From assembly GCF_001675285.1 (NCBI RefSeq), contig NZ_LSGQ01000027.1, positions 115,904 to 179,903 on the forward strand: 64,000 bases of DNA. The letters are read 5' to 3'. Below are positions 18,049 through 25,498 of the stretch, in pieces; position 1 is the first letter of the stretch, and every line of letters starts with the position of its first letter. Under the pieces are notes generated by a model that saw only the letters and a list, made by a program, of their open reading frames with translations, was not told where the DNA came from and ran no database searches. A program made the translations under genes and the position numbers. Source of the DNA: Elizabethkingia miricola (GTDB lineage: Bacteria > Bacteroidota > Bacteroidia > Flavobacteriales > Weeksellaceae).

Positions 18049-18120
18049 ATGAAAAAAACATCCATTCCTCTATTGATGGTAGAGATACTATCATACACAC
18101 CTCCCAATTTGTGTGTATAG
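18049..18120 (+). CDS. possible 23-residue peptide ORF
   Basis: ATG at 18049 to TAG at 18118-18120. The peptide starts MKKTSIPLLMVEILSY and ends PNLCV. It lies about 65 bases after a good -7 box. No family is recognised and no peptide-modifying enzyme is nearby. It may be a leader peptide, a secreted peptide precursor or chance. Confidence 0.22.
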   Translation: MKKTSIPLLMVEILSYTPPNLCV

Positions 18121-18166
18121 AGAAAAGCACTTCAATTTCAGAAATCAATCAGTACAGAACTTTAGC

Positions 18167-18235
18167 ATGAACACTCCTAAATTGGAATTGTTGCATAGCT
18201 ATTCGGCAACAGCTCGATTTTATCATCTGTTTTAA
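18167..18235 (+). CDS. possible 22-residue peptide ORF
   Basis: ATG at 18167 to TAA at 18233-18235, beginning MNTPKLELLHSYSATARF. No recognised family and no strong ribosome-binding site. Reported only because it follows the other tiny ORF in an otherwise empty spacer. Confidence 0.15.
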   Translation: MNTPKLELLHSYSATARFYHLF

Positions 18236-18332
18236 AAAGTAGTTTATACTGATTTGTATATTCTGAAATAATTAACAACGATTTTTTACAGAAGCAAGGT
18301 ATTCTTATATAACAGTTTAATATGATATTTAT

Positions 18333-18382
18333 TAATCTTAATTATATACAAAATTGATAGAAATAATAGTTAATTAAGATTA
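18333..18382. other. 12-bp inverted repeat in the astacin upstream region
   Basis: TAATCTTAATTA (18333-18344) and TAATTAAGATTA (18371-18382) are perfect complements 26 bases apart. They could form an mRNA leader hairpin or a binding site for the astacin gene, which starts about 100 bases later. Confidence 0.35.
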
Positions 18383-18483
18383 TGCCGTAAACAAAGCCGA
18401 ACTGTAAATTGTCTAAAAACATGATTGACACATTTTATTAATAAGGTCAGGAAAATTAGAAACCAAATTTAACACTAAATATT

Positions 18484-19296
18484 ATGGAATTACACAAGAA
18501 GATCCTACTTGGATCATTTATCTCAGTTGCATCGGTATCATGTAATACCAGCGATAATGTGGACGAAAGCACTCCACAAGGATTAACAGAATTGAAAGCT
18601 GTACCAAAAGCAGATATTCCTGCTGGCTTTGAAAACACACACATGTGTAAAGATGTTTATCTTCCGGGAACTGATCCAAGAGGAGCTGTTATTACAAGTA
18701 CAAAATGGCCAAATGGCAGCGTTATCACTGTAAGTCTGAACGGTGGAACGGCCAAAGTTCGTAGCAAAGTAATGCAATATGCTAATGAATGGTCTAAGTA
18801 TGCTAACATCACTTTTAAATTTATTACCAGCGGAACAGCACAAATTCGGGTTACTTTTACACAGGGAGCAGGATCTTATTCCTATTTAGGAACACAGGCC
18901 CTTAACCGTCCTTCTAACTCTGAAACAATGAACTTCGGTTGGTTTGACGATTCAACAACTGATACAGAATTCAGCAGAACAACGATTCATGAATTTGGAC
19001 ATGCTCTAGGTATGATACACGAGCACCAGCACCCTTTAGCTAATATCCCATGGGATAAAGAAAAAGTATATACCTATTATGGTGGTTATCCTAACTATTG
19101 GTCAAGAGCACAGGTAGACAGTAACCTGTTTGCAAAATATTCTACTACACAAACGCAATATAGTGCTTATGATACACAATCTATTATGCATTATAGCATC
19201 AGTAGCAGCTTGACAACAAACGGATTCAGTGTTGGCAGCAATACTGTTCTGTCTTCTACTGACAAGCAGTTTATCGGATCAGTATATCCAAAATAA
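18484..19296 (+). CDS. astacin-family (M12A) zinc metalloprotease lipoprotein
   Basis: A 270-residue secreted protease. The N-terminus has a lipobox (VASVSC, Cys20), so it is probably surface- or periplasm-anchored. The zinc-binding motif HEFGHALGMIHE spans residues 169-180 with His169, Glu170, His173 and His179, and the Met-turn SIMHYS is near 233-238. Both features define astacins (compare flavastacin of Elizabethkingia). The N-terminal 60 or so residues may act as a short pro-region. It would cleave proteins outside the cytoplasm. The gene stands alone between a long spacer and a terminator at 19321. Confidence 0.93.
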   Translation: MELHKKILLGSFISVASVSCNTSDNVDESTPQGLTELKAVPKADIPAGFENTHMCKDVYLPGTDPRGAVITSTKWPNGSVITVSLNGGTAKVRSKVMQYANEWSKYANITFKFITSGTAQIRVTFTQGAGSYSYLGTQALNRPSNSETMNFGWFDDSTTDTEFSRTTIHEFGHALGMIHEHQHPLANIPWDKEKVYTYYGGYPNYWSRAQVDSNLFAKYSTTQTQYSAYDTQSIMHYSISSSLTTNGFSVGSNTVLSSTDKQFIGSVYPK

Positions 19297-19320
19297 GAAC
19301 TACATTTAATTAAACAATTG

Positions 19321-19344
19321 TCTACCCTGTGTGATCAGGGTAGA
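19321..19344 (+). terminator. terminator after the astacin gene
   Basis: TCTACCCTG and CAGGGTAGA form a 9-bp stem with a 6-base loop, followed by a CTTTATTTA stretch. It lies 24 bases after the astacin stop. Confidence 0.7.
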
Positions 19345-19372
19345 CTTTATTTATATATGTTTATATATGATT

Positions 19373-20269
19373 ATGAATAAGTGGCCCCTTCTGTTATTTC
19401 TTGGTTTTCTCACTTCTTTGGCAAGCGCACAGGAAAAAGAGCGACAATCTTACATTATACCATATGTTGGCTGGAATCAGGAAAAACTCAACTGGAACAT
19501 TGCCGGCAATGAAAACGGGCAATACCCCAATGTATTATCTGAATTAAAATGGCAGCAGTTACGTGGCCCGGAAATGGGAATTATCTCCGCTGTATCAATT
19601 TCATCAAGGTTTCAGGTAAGGTGGGATTTCAGTTACCAGGCAATTACCTCGGGAACAGTAAATGATACAGATTACGCAGGCGATAACAGAGCGCTTAAAA
19701 CTGCTGAATTCAATTTAGAGGCCGATAAAGGCTATACAATTAAAACCCGTCTGGAATTATCTTACCTTCTCTGGGCTAACCAAACATTCTCTTTTAGACC
19801 ACATGCAGGATATTTCGGAAGTTACCAGAAGCTTTATATGCTGGATGGTGATACTCCGCTTATTCCCGGAAAAGAGTTAAAGAGCACTTATAAACCCGAA
19901 TGGCACGGTGCAGTTCTTGGCTTAGAAACAAACTTCAAAAAGGAAAACTGGAATGTCAATCTCGATATCAGTGGTATGTATTTCCCCCAATATTCGGCCA
20001 CTGCAAACTGGAATCTTCGGGAAGAACTCAGAAGGCCTGTCAGCTTCGAACACAGATCCAAAGGAGCAGGTTGGGATGCAGGACTGCGTATTGGATATCA
20101 GCTCGGCCAGCATATTCAGCCTTTTGTATCTGCAAGATATACACAGATAGAAGCAGGAAAAGGAACGGATAAATTATATATGGCAAACGGAGACATTTAC
20201 AAAAGCCGGCTGAATGAAGTTAATTCTACCAGCATCAGTATTGGCGTAGGTGTTAAAATACTATTTTAA
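19373..20269 (+). CDS. omptin-like outer-membrane beta-barrel protein
   Basis: A 298-residue protein with signal peptide (MNKWPLLLFLGFLTSLASAQ). The remainder reads as a beta-barrel ending in VKILF. By eye it follows the omptin (OmpT/Pla) order: LSELKW near 55-60, then NDTDY at 97-101 in the place of the omptin DQDW active-site loop. TYKPEWHGAVLGL follows near 172-184, then HRSKGAGWDAGLRIGY and FVSARYTQIEAGKG near the end. The omptin Asp210/His212 pair appears replaced (TANWN at 210-214), so protease activity is doubtful. The ATG at 19373 was preferred over upstream 19331, which overlaps the terminator. Omptin kinship is an inference from pattern, not a search result. Confidence 0.65.
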   Translation: MNKWPLLLFLGFLTSLASAQEKERQSYIIPYVGWNQEKLNWNIAGNENGQYPNVLSELKWQQLRGPEMGIISAVSISSRFQVRWDFSYQAITSGTVNDTDYAGDNRALKTAEFNLEADKGYTIKTRLELSYLLWANQTFSFRPHAGYFGSYQKLYMLDGDTPLIPGKELKSTYKPEWHGAVLGLETNFKKENWNVNLDISGMYFPQYSATANWNLREELRRPVSFEHRSKGAGWDAGLRIGYQLGQHIQPFVSARYTQIEAGKGTDKLYMANGDIYKSRLNEVNSTSISIGVGVKILF

Positions 20270-20290
20270 GATACAAACGCTATATAAATG

Positions 20291-20320
20291 AAAAAAGACC
20301 ACTAGTTAGTGGTCTTTTTT
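20291..20320. terminator. bidirectional terminator with a tRNA-like tail
   Basis: A 14-bp stem (AAAAAAGACCACTA with TAGTGGTCTTTTTT, loop GT) between convergent genes. The next bases, TTCTAAGTGAG, equal those that follow the 23947 copy, where a tRNA-Arg remnant begins. This suggests the copy once followed a tRNA-Arg gene on the minus strand. Confidence 0.8.
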
Positions 20321-20345
20321 TTCTAAGTGAGTATCGATCAAAAAT

Positions 20346-20816
20346 CTATGGCATCACAGGGACTGCCAATCCAAAATCTACTAACGCAACGTAAGGATTC
20401 CAGTATTCTCTATAGGTTTTAATTTTTCCTTTTTCCATAGTAACCAGCGAAATATAACTCTGAGTATATAGTTTCCCTGTTGGCTTGATGATAGCAGTTC
20501 CTTCATATTGGAACAAATAAACATCCGGCTTTTCTGTTGCGATTGCTTTCCAGCTCTCTCCCGGACCTACATTCAAATTTTCCATATAAGGAGTAAGAGA
20601 GCTAAAATACTTGCTAAAGACATCAGGGCCCTTCAGTTCTTTAAAAAAGAGACCAAATTCTTCGGGAGCGTAAGGAAATTCCCAATTGCCATCTGCCGTA
20701 AAATATGGAATCATTCGTTTCGGATCTTCTGTCCACCCATTAACAGCATTACAAACAAACTTTGCCACTTCTTGCGGATCTTTTGACCCTGTATAAGTTG
20801 TTTCATCTAAATTCAT
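20346..20816 (-). CDS. SnoaL/NTF2-like protein
   Basis: A 156-residue cytoplasmic protein of the SnoaL/ketosteroid-isomerase-like fold. It has an N-terminal helix (KFVCNAVNGWTEDPKRMIPYFTADG), a GNWEFPYAPEEFG stretch and a final SYISLVTMEKGKIKTYREYWNP strand pair that is typical of the family. The reaction is not known; members of this type often sit beside reductases and HxlR or TetR regulators. It is last in a same-strand row with an oxidoreductase, an SDR and a two-domain SnoaL protein, although the 203-base gap before it may hold its own promoter. Confidence 0.78.
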   Translation of the reverse strand: MNLDETTYTGSKDPQEVAKFVCNAVNGWTEDPKRMIPYFTADGNWEFPYAPEEFGLFFKELKGPDVFSKYFSSLTPYMENLNVGPGESWKAIATEKPDVYLFQYEGTAIIKPTGKLYTQSYISLVTMEKGKIKTYREYWNPYVALVDFGLAVPVMP

Positions 20817-21019
20817 AAGTTAAATATTAATGTTTTTATATAAAATACCCTCCTTTCTCAGTTATTTACAAGTGGTTAAACAGAGACAGGACACCTAAAA
20901 TCTTGCTAGATTTTTTGATAATCAGATAAGAAAAATATATCTTTTCCTTTTTACAGTATTTAGATTGGGGCTTTGGTTCTAAAGAGACTATTCAGTAATC
21001 TATTGCTATATAATATTAA

Positions 21020-21631
21020 TCAGGATACAGGATAATGAATTTCATGAAGATCTCCTCCGACCTCCATTCGAATAGATTGATCTATTCCTCCTATATAAAA
21101 AGGTTTAAAACCATTATTTCTGATAACTATTTCAATATCTTCCTGAATACTTGTATCATCTATCGCATAAAACAAAATAGTTTCAGGGATTTGATTGGCT
21201 TTAGCCTGGAGACTTTCTGCAGTGAGGGAACCTAAAGCTTTTGCCAATTTCGCTCCATTGGGTAGGCCCAAAGCATTTATTTCACCTGCTGATTCACCAT
21301 CTTCGATGACCCTTCGAAATCCTCCTTTCCCATCGGGGACAATGGGATTTGATACATCAATTATTATTTTATCTTTTAATAATTGTCCATATTCAGCAAA
21401 AAAATCTTTATACCCTGTAAACCAGATTGCCGGAATGATTATTTCGGCCTCATTAATTGCATCACGGATCTCTTTAGCAACAGCAAGGCCATCTGTTTCA
21501 GGTTTCTGTGAGAATGAAATGGCGTCTTCGATATTTTTTGATGCCACAATAATATTCTGTCTGTTTTTGACAAGATTTAGGGCTATAGTTTTACCTAAAG
21601 CACCCATACCCACTATAGCAACTTTTTTCAT
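21020..21631 (-). CDS. NADPH-dependent F420 reductase-like oxidoreductase
   Basis: A 203-residue Rossmann protein. The N-terminus KKVAIVGMGALGKTIALNL carries GxGxxG at residues 8-13. Further on are IIIPAIWFTGYKDFF, IIIDVSNPIVPDGKGG and a C-terminal RMEVGGDLHEIHYP. This is the F420_oxidored (PF03807) layout, also found in many proteins of bacteria that lack F420 and use NADP(H). The substrate is unknown. It lies 99 bases after the SDR gene on the same strand, in the group divergent from HxlR. Confidence 0.8.
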   Translation of the reverse strand: MKKVAIVGMGALGKTIALNLVKNRQNIIVASKNIEDAISFSQKPETDGLAVAKEIRDAINEAEIIIPAIWFTGYKDFFAEYGQLLKDKIIIDVSNPIVPDGKGGFRRVIEDGESAGEINALGLPNGAKLAKALGSLTAESLQAKANQIPETILFYAIDDTSIQEDIEIVIRNNGFKPFYIGGIDQSIRMEVGGDLHEIHYPVS

Positions 21632-21730
21632 CTTTTTTTAATATTGATTATAGACCTGTTTTGTATTTTTAAATAACAGATCTTATTATAAAATATAATA
21701 ATACACAACGGGGATTAAAAAATATCCTGG

Positions 21731-22474
21731 CTAGGGAGTTAGTTTAAAGCCTCCGTCCACATCAATAATAGCACCCGAAATCCATTCAGATTGAGGACTT
21801 GCTAAAAATGTTACGGCATCGCTGATATAAGCGGGTTGTCCAAGTAACTTTAAAGCCTGATCTTTTAAAAGTATTGCACGTCCTTCATCCGTCTGAAACC
21901 AAGGATTCAACCCTGTATCGATAGCTCCTGGCGAAATTGCATTAACCGTAATTCCCCGATTACCAATCTCCCCGGCCAGATACTTTGTAAATGCTTCGAT
22001 AAATCCTTTAACCGCAACATAAGTAATAAATCCTGGCGCATACGTCTTCTTAAGAGATGACGAAATATTAATAATGCGTCCCCCATCATTGATATGGGGC
22101 AGTAGCTTTTGTGAAATAAAAAAAACTGCTCGTAAATTAATATCAATTATTGCATCAAATGTCTTTTGATCAATCTCCTCAAATAATTTTACGGGTGCAA
22201 TGCCTGCATTATTTACTAGAATATCAATCTTATCTACATTTAATGAATTGGCAATTGTATCCCCGGCATCATGATGGGATAAATCTACCTGAATAAGCTG
22301 CTGAACAATACCTCCGGCAGAACGGATTTCATTTACTGTTTCTTCCAGTGAAGCTGTTTCAAGGTCGTGCAGGATAATGGAAGCTCCTTCAGAAGCAAGC
22401 TGCTTTGCTATAACAGCTCCAATCCCTCTGGCAGAACCTGTAATAAGCGCTATTTTCCCAGTTAACTTTTTCAT
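21731..22474 (-). CDS. short-chain dehydrogenase/reductase
   Basis: A 247-residue classical SDR: cofactor motif TGSARGIG near residues 12-19, NNAG near 90, the catalytic Ser in IINISSS, the YxxxK motif YVAVK, and a C-terminal ISGAIIDVDGGF. It reduces or oxidises an alcohol/ketone with NAD(P)H; the substrate is unknown. A longer frame from 22525 would overlap the upstream gene by 32 bases; the ATG at 22474 gives the normal N-terminus MKKLTGKIALITGS and a 19-base gap, so it was preferred. Confidence 0.92.
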   Translation of the reverse strand: MKKLTGKIALITGSARGIGAVIAKQLASEGASIILHDLETASLEETVNEIRSAGGIVQQLIQVDLSHHDAGDTIANSLNVDKIDILVNNAGIAPVKLFEEIDQKTFDAIIDINLRAVFFISQKLLPHINDGGRIINISSSLKKTYAPGFITYVAVKGFIEAFTKYLAGEIGNRGITVNAISPGAIDTGLNPWFQTDEGRAILLKDQALKLLGQPAYISDAVTFLASPQSEWISGAIIDVDGGFKLTP

Positions 22475-22493
22475 ATTTTTCCTACTTATTTTT

Positions 22494-23255
22494 TTAAAAA
22501 GGACCGTTATTATGTGGAACAACATCCGGGAATACTGCTGCTACCTGCCATTGTTCTACAATTTTCCCATTGATATCAATCCTAAAAACATCCCAAAACG
22601 TATGGACTTGTTCGCGGATTGCTCCCTCGGACTGTACTGCAACAAATTCTCCCTCTGCAACAACTCTGAAGATTTTTTTATATTCTTTTTCATCACTTAT
22701 CAATACCTTCTTAAGAGCTATTACTCCATCCCCGATAGCCGGATTATGTTGGATCACATCCTCACTTACAAATTGATTAATTTCATCAATCTTACGGTCA
22801 ATAAGAATATGATTTACATAATCTGATCCTATCTTTTTACTGATTTCTGTGAGTTCAGGATTTTTAATTTCTGCTTGTCCGTCAAACTGGCTTCTTCCCG
22901 AAACACTTGCCGGAGCTAAAGGAACAGAAGCATCCCAATGTTCTGCAATCTGATCATTTTCTACTCTGAAAATATCAATACCTACAACCGCTTCTCCGCC
23001 TGTCATAATGTTGTTTAACCAATTATGATGTATACCATGCATCACAACAAAATCGTCATCACCTATAAAACGGATTGGCTCATAACTGTAATCCGGGCGT
23101 AAGGTTGCTAATAAATCTCTTAGTCCATCGGGACCATTTTTAACATAGGGACTATGCTGGCGATAATGTGGATTTACATATTTTTCAATTACACCAGGAT
23201 CATTATTGGTCATTAATGCAGACCACATTTCTGAAACGACTTCTTTTGCTTTCAT
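22494..23255 (-). CDS. two-domain SnoaL-like protein
   Basis: A 253-residue protein with two SnoaL/NTF2-like halves. The first (about 1-115) has HYRQHSPYVKNGPDGLRDLL and IDIFRVENDQIAEHWD. The second (about 135-250) has EDVIQHNPAIGDGVIALKK and WDVFRIDINGKIVEQWQ. These QHxP...DG and FRI..GKIxEHWD patterns mark the predicted SnoaL-like aldol-condensation group. Both halves keep the patterns, so an internal duplication is likely. It is first in the group of genes divergent from the HxlR regulator and therefore a likely target. Confidence 0.82.
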   Translation of the reverse strand: MKAKEVVSEMWSALMTNNDPGVIEKYVNPHYRQHSPYVKNGPDGLRDLLATLRPDYSYEPIRFIGDDDFVVMHGIHHNWLNNIMTGGEAVVGIDIFRVENDQIAEHWDASVPLAPASVSGRSQFDGQAEIKNPELTEISKKIGSDYVNHILIDRKIDEINQFVSEDVIQHNPAIGDGVIALKKVLISDEKEYKKIFRVVAEGEFVAVQSEGAIREQVHTFWDVFRIDINGKIVEQWQVAAVFPDVVPHNNGPF

Positions 23256-23300
23256 AAGATTTTTTGTTTAAAATTTATTAGAAACTGTTTAAAATAAAAC

Positions 23301-23403
23301 AAGGCTGGAAATTTTATAATTTTCATGAATAATTACAATTTATATTTATATTATTAACATGTAAATACATTTTTATTATATTTTACAACCATTATCCAGC
23401 CTT
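23301..23403. other. 9-bp inverted repeat spanning the HxlR divergent spacer
   Basis: AAGGCTGGA (23301-23309) and TCCAGCCTT (23395-23403) are perfect inverted copies 85 bases apart. Both GC-rich arms stand out in AT-rich surroundings. They could mark two operator half-regions, one for each divergent unit. Confidence 0.35.
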
Positions 23404-23422
23404 ATTATTATTACAAAATTAT

Positions 23423-23475
23423 TATCTTTACCCCTGAAAGTCAAGTACTAACCTAGAGGAATGCTACCTACGTAC
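23423..23475 (+). promoter_or_regulatory. HxlR promoter and candidate autoregulatory operator
   Basis: TATCTTTA (23423-23430) is a near-consensus -7 box. Downstream, GTACTAACCTA (23445-23455) and TACCTACGTAC (23465-23475) form an imperfect inverted pair with outer GTAC tetramers 31 bp end to end. The position between promoter and ATG (23507) fits repression of the regulator gene. Inference only. Confidence 0.35.
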
Positions 23476-23506
23476 AGGTTTGAATTATTAATTATCAGTA
23501 GCTTAA

Positions 23507-23878
23507 ATGATGAAAAAAGATGAAAAAAAATTAGAGGACTGCCCGATACGAAGAACTTTTAATGTAATTGGAAGTAAATGGCGATTATTACTTATTGAAA
23601 TCATGAGAGATGAAAAGAAGCGATACGGTGAACTAAAACGACATATTCCGGAAATCAGCGAGAAAGTTTTGAATGAAGAATTAAAGGCGTTGGTAAAAGA
23701 TGGCTTTCTAAAAAAGAAATCATATCCTGAAATCCCTCCAAAAGTAGAATATAGCCTTACTGAAAAAGGAGAGAAAATACTTCCTATTCTTGATGCCATT
23801 ACTTTATTTTCTATGGAGTACATGGCCAATGGAGAAGAAGTAAATCAAACGTGCAGCACAAAAAATACTCATCCTTAA
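23507..23878 (+). CDS. HxlR family transcriptional regulator
   Basis: A 123-residue winged-helix protein: DCPIRRTFNVIGSKWRLLLI at 11-30, then RYGELKRHIPEISEKVLNEELKAL (recognition helix) and VEYSLTEKGEKILPIL. Cys12 lies at the position used by YodB/HypR-type members to sense electrophiles or oxidants. It is divergent from the SnoaL-SDR-oxidoreductase group, which it probably represses until a reactive compound appears. It acts as a dimer in the family. Confidence 0.92.
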   Translation: MMKKDEKKLEDCPIRRTFNVIGSKWRLLLIEIMRDEKKRYGELKRHIPEISEKVLNEELKALVKDGFLKKKSYPEIPPKVEYSLTEKGEKILPILDAITLFSMEYMANGEEVNQTCSTKNTHP

Positions 23879-23946
23879 ATTTTACCTTTAAAGCTAAGCT
23901 ATAAACACACAGATTGCGACCATTTAAAATACAACATTTTACAAAT

Positions 23947-23970
23947 AAAGACCACTAGTTAGTGGTCTTT
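23947..23970. terminator. terminator hairpin beside a tRNA-Arg remnant
   Basis: AAAGACCACTA and TAGTGGTCTTT, 11-bp stem, GT loop, with T-run on the plus side. It closes the HxlR gene and, on the minus strand, would have ended the lost tRNA. Confidence 0.8.
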
Positions 23971-23980
23971 TTCTTTCTAA

Positions 23981-24034
23981 GTGAGCGCGGGAGGAGTCAC
24001 CTCCAAGCTTTAAAGCTCTAACCAATGGTATAAA
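23981..24034 (-). pseudogene. decayed tRNA-Arg copy
   Basis: The first 18 bases (GTGAGCGCGGGAGGAGTC) are identical to the 3' end of the intact tRNA-Arg genes at 29878 and 32124. After a 2-base loss the next 18 bases match at about 15 positions. The anticodon arm is missing (about 12-14 bases), and a D-arm-like GCTCTAACCAAT follows. The 5' acceptor strand is absent, so no functional tRNA can form. The adjacent terminator is the same type as that beside the 32124 tRNA. Confidence 0.6.
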
Positions 24035-24121
24035 TAACAGTCACACTTATATCAGTTATTTAATAGATATCTGTCTATTCTTCCATTACAATAAAAAACT
24101 ATATAATATCAATCTAATTTT

Positions 24122-24129
24122 TATATTTG
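24122..24129 (+). promoter_or_regulatory. -7 box of the 7TM-AraC regulator gene
   Basis: TATATTTG, full match to TAnnTTTG, 76 bases before the ATG at 24206. No clear -33 TTTG. Confidence 0.4.
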
Positions 24130-24205
24130 CACATATTGGATTTTATATGCCAATAACAAGCAGATTTATAAATAAAAACTAACCATAAACAAAGAATACC
24201 AAATA

Positions 24206-25345
24206 ATGGACAAAATTAATTCATTAATTATTGTAACTATAATTTCTTTGTTTATTTCAGTTTTCCTTGCCTTATTTCTAATTACAGTTAAAACAAAGTA
24301 CAAAACAAGTAATTATCTGTTTGCAGCTTTTCTATTGATAAATGCATTAGATCTTAGTCATCCTTTATTCGATTTAATAGCTGATGGCCCTTCAAATTTT
24401 GGAATGTTCAGAACTACATTTGCTTTCTTACAGATTCCGGTTTTCTATCTTTATGTAGTATCAGTTTGTTATGTTGATTTTAGGCTTAAACCTAAATATC
24501 TATTACATCTACTTCCATTTTTAATTGTGAATGTAGTTTTACTACCTCGTTTTTACATGGTAGATCCTACCTCTAAAATTAATTTTATTTTCAATCGCCA
24601 AAGTAGAATTGAATTACAATTCACCCACTTTCTTATTCTTATTCAGATAGTTTTATATTTTATTGCTGTTTTTAGGATATTAAGAAAAACAAAAAAGCTA
24701 TATCTGGAAAATTATGCCGGAGCCAATATTAATTCCTACAATTGGCTGTTTCAGTTTACGAGCGTTCTGACTTTTCTATATTTAATGGCCATTTTAAAAA
24801 ATGCTTTTAAATTTTCTGATTACCCATATATCTCCGAATGGATAAAAATTATAATCCTGGTATTTCAACTGTTTATCATTTGCTGGTACCTATTCAAAGC
24901 ATTAAGCAACCCTGGTTTATTTAGAAATGTTGATTCTAAATTAAAACTTGTTTCTGAAATTGTTTCAGAAGAAAAAAACAGTGAGCCATCAGGAACACAT
25001 GAAAAAGAATATAATGCAGAGCTCCTGAAGCTAAAGGAATATATGACAGAGGAAAAACCTTTTCTGAACTCTTCACTGACAATTCAGGATGTTTCCCGTG
25101 AAATTAAAATTCCTGTCCGGGAATTATCACTTTTAATCAATCATCAATTAGGGCAGCATTTTTATGATTTTGTGAATGCTTATAGGATAGAAAGTGCTAT
25201 GGGTATTCTAAAAGACACGACAAAAAACAAGGTAACTATCCTTGAAATTTTATACGAAGTTGGTTTTAATTCAAAATCTTCTTTTAATACTGCTTTTAAA
25301 AAGCATACCGGCAATACACCAACCTACTACCGTAAAGCGATATAA
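24206..25345 (+). CDS. membrane-anchored AraC family regulator
   Basis: A 379-residue protein with about seven hydrophobic segments in the first 235 residues and an AraC-type DNA-binding domain in the last 110. The DNA-binding part contains LTIQDVSREIKIPVRELSLLIN, then RIESAMGILK, and ILEILYEVGFNSKSSFNTAFKKHTG with TPTYYRK. Such 7TM-AraC proteins are common in Bacteroidetes and may sense a membrane or periplasmic signal. The gene precedes three serine hydrolase genes on the same strand; a pair of direct repeats (25363-25394) in the gap is a candidate binding site. The targets are inferred. Confidence 0.9.
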   Translation: MDKINSLIIVTIISLFISVFLALFLITVKTKYKTSNYLFAAFLLINALDLSHPLFDLIADGPSNFGMFRTTFAFLQIPVFYLYVVSVCYVDFRLKPKYLLHLLPFLIVNVVLLPRFYMVDPTSKINFIFNRQSRIELQFTHFLILIQIVLYFIAVFRILRKTKKLYLENYAGANINSYNWLFQFTSVLTFLYLMAILKNAFKFSDYPYISEWIKIIILVFQLFIICWYLFKALSNPGLFRNVDSKLKLVSEIVSEEKNSEPSGTHEKEYNAELLKLKEYMTEEKPFLNSSLTIQDVSREIKIPVRELSLLINHQLGQHFYDFVNAYRIESAMGILKDTTKNKVTILEILYEVGFNSKSSFNTAFKKHTGNTPTYYRKAI

Positions 25346-25362
25346 ATCAATTACTTGTAATT

Positions 25363-25394
25363 ATTCGTACTCTTTTTCGTAAAGATTCGTACTC
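25363..25394 (+). promoter_or_regulatory. candidate AraC operator: direct repeats 22 bp apart
   Basis: ATTCGTACTC occurs at 25363-25372 and 25385-25394. The 22-bp period (two helix turns) and same orientation are what AraC family dimers bind. They lie between the AraC gene and the first hydrolase gene, upstream of the latter. Confidence 0.5.
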
Positions 25395-25411
25395 ATTTTT
25401 TTACACAAATT

Positions 25412-25435
25412 CGACCGATTGCATTTATTCGGTCG
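25412..25435. promoter_or_regulatory. inverted repeat upstream of the first serine hydrolase
   Basis: CGACCGA and TCGGTCG, perfect 7-bp arms with a 10-base spacer. GC-rich for this region. It could be a second regulator site or a hairpin in the leader of the hydrolase mRNA; it has no T-run, so it is not a typical terminator. Confidence 0.4.
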
Positions 25436-25498
25436 TATAGCTTATACCTCTTCTACATCTTTGTATCGAAATAAATGTTTAACATCAAATACGATACA

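Larger units (their letters stand above)
17600..18483. other. 884-bp spacer with tiny ORFs and inverted repeats
   Basis: No gene of normal size fits on either strand. The spacer is very AT-rich and holds a -7 box at 17977, a short palindrome at 18001-18021, two tiny ORFs (18049-18120 and 18167-18235) and a 12-bp inverted repeat at 18333-18382. The astacin gene downstream probably has a long leader or its own promoter here. Confidence 0.6.

Noticed and set aside
18049..18235. Tiny ORFs as precursors of a modified peptide (lanthipeptide or graspetide)
   Set aside because: No radical SAM, ATP-grasp, LanM-type or peptide-exporter gene is found near, and neither peptide has a recognisable leader/core layout.
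19331..19372. Upstream start for the omptin-like gene
   Set aside because: The added residues are encoded by the astacin terminator and its tail and would disrupt the signal peptide that starts at 19373.
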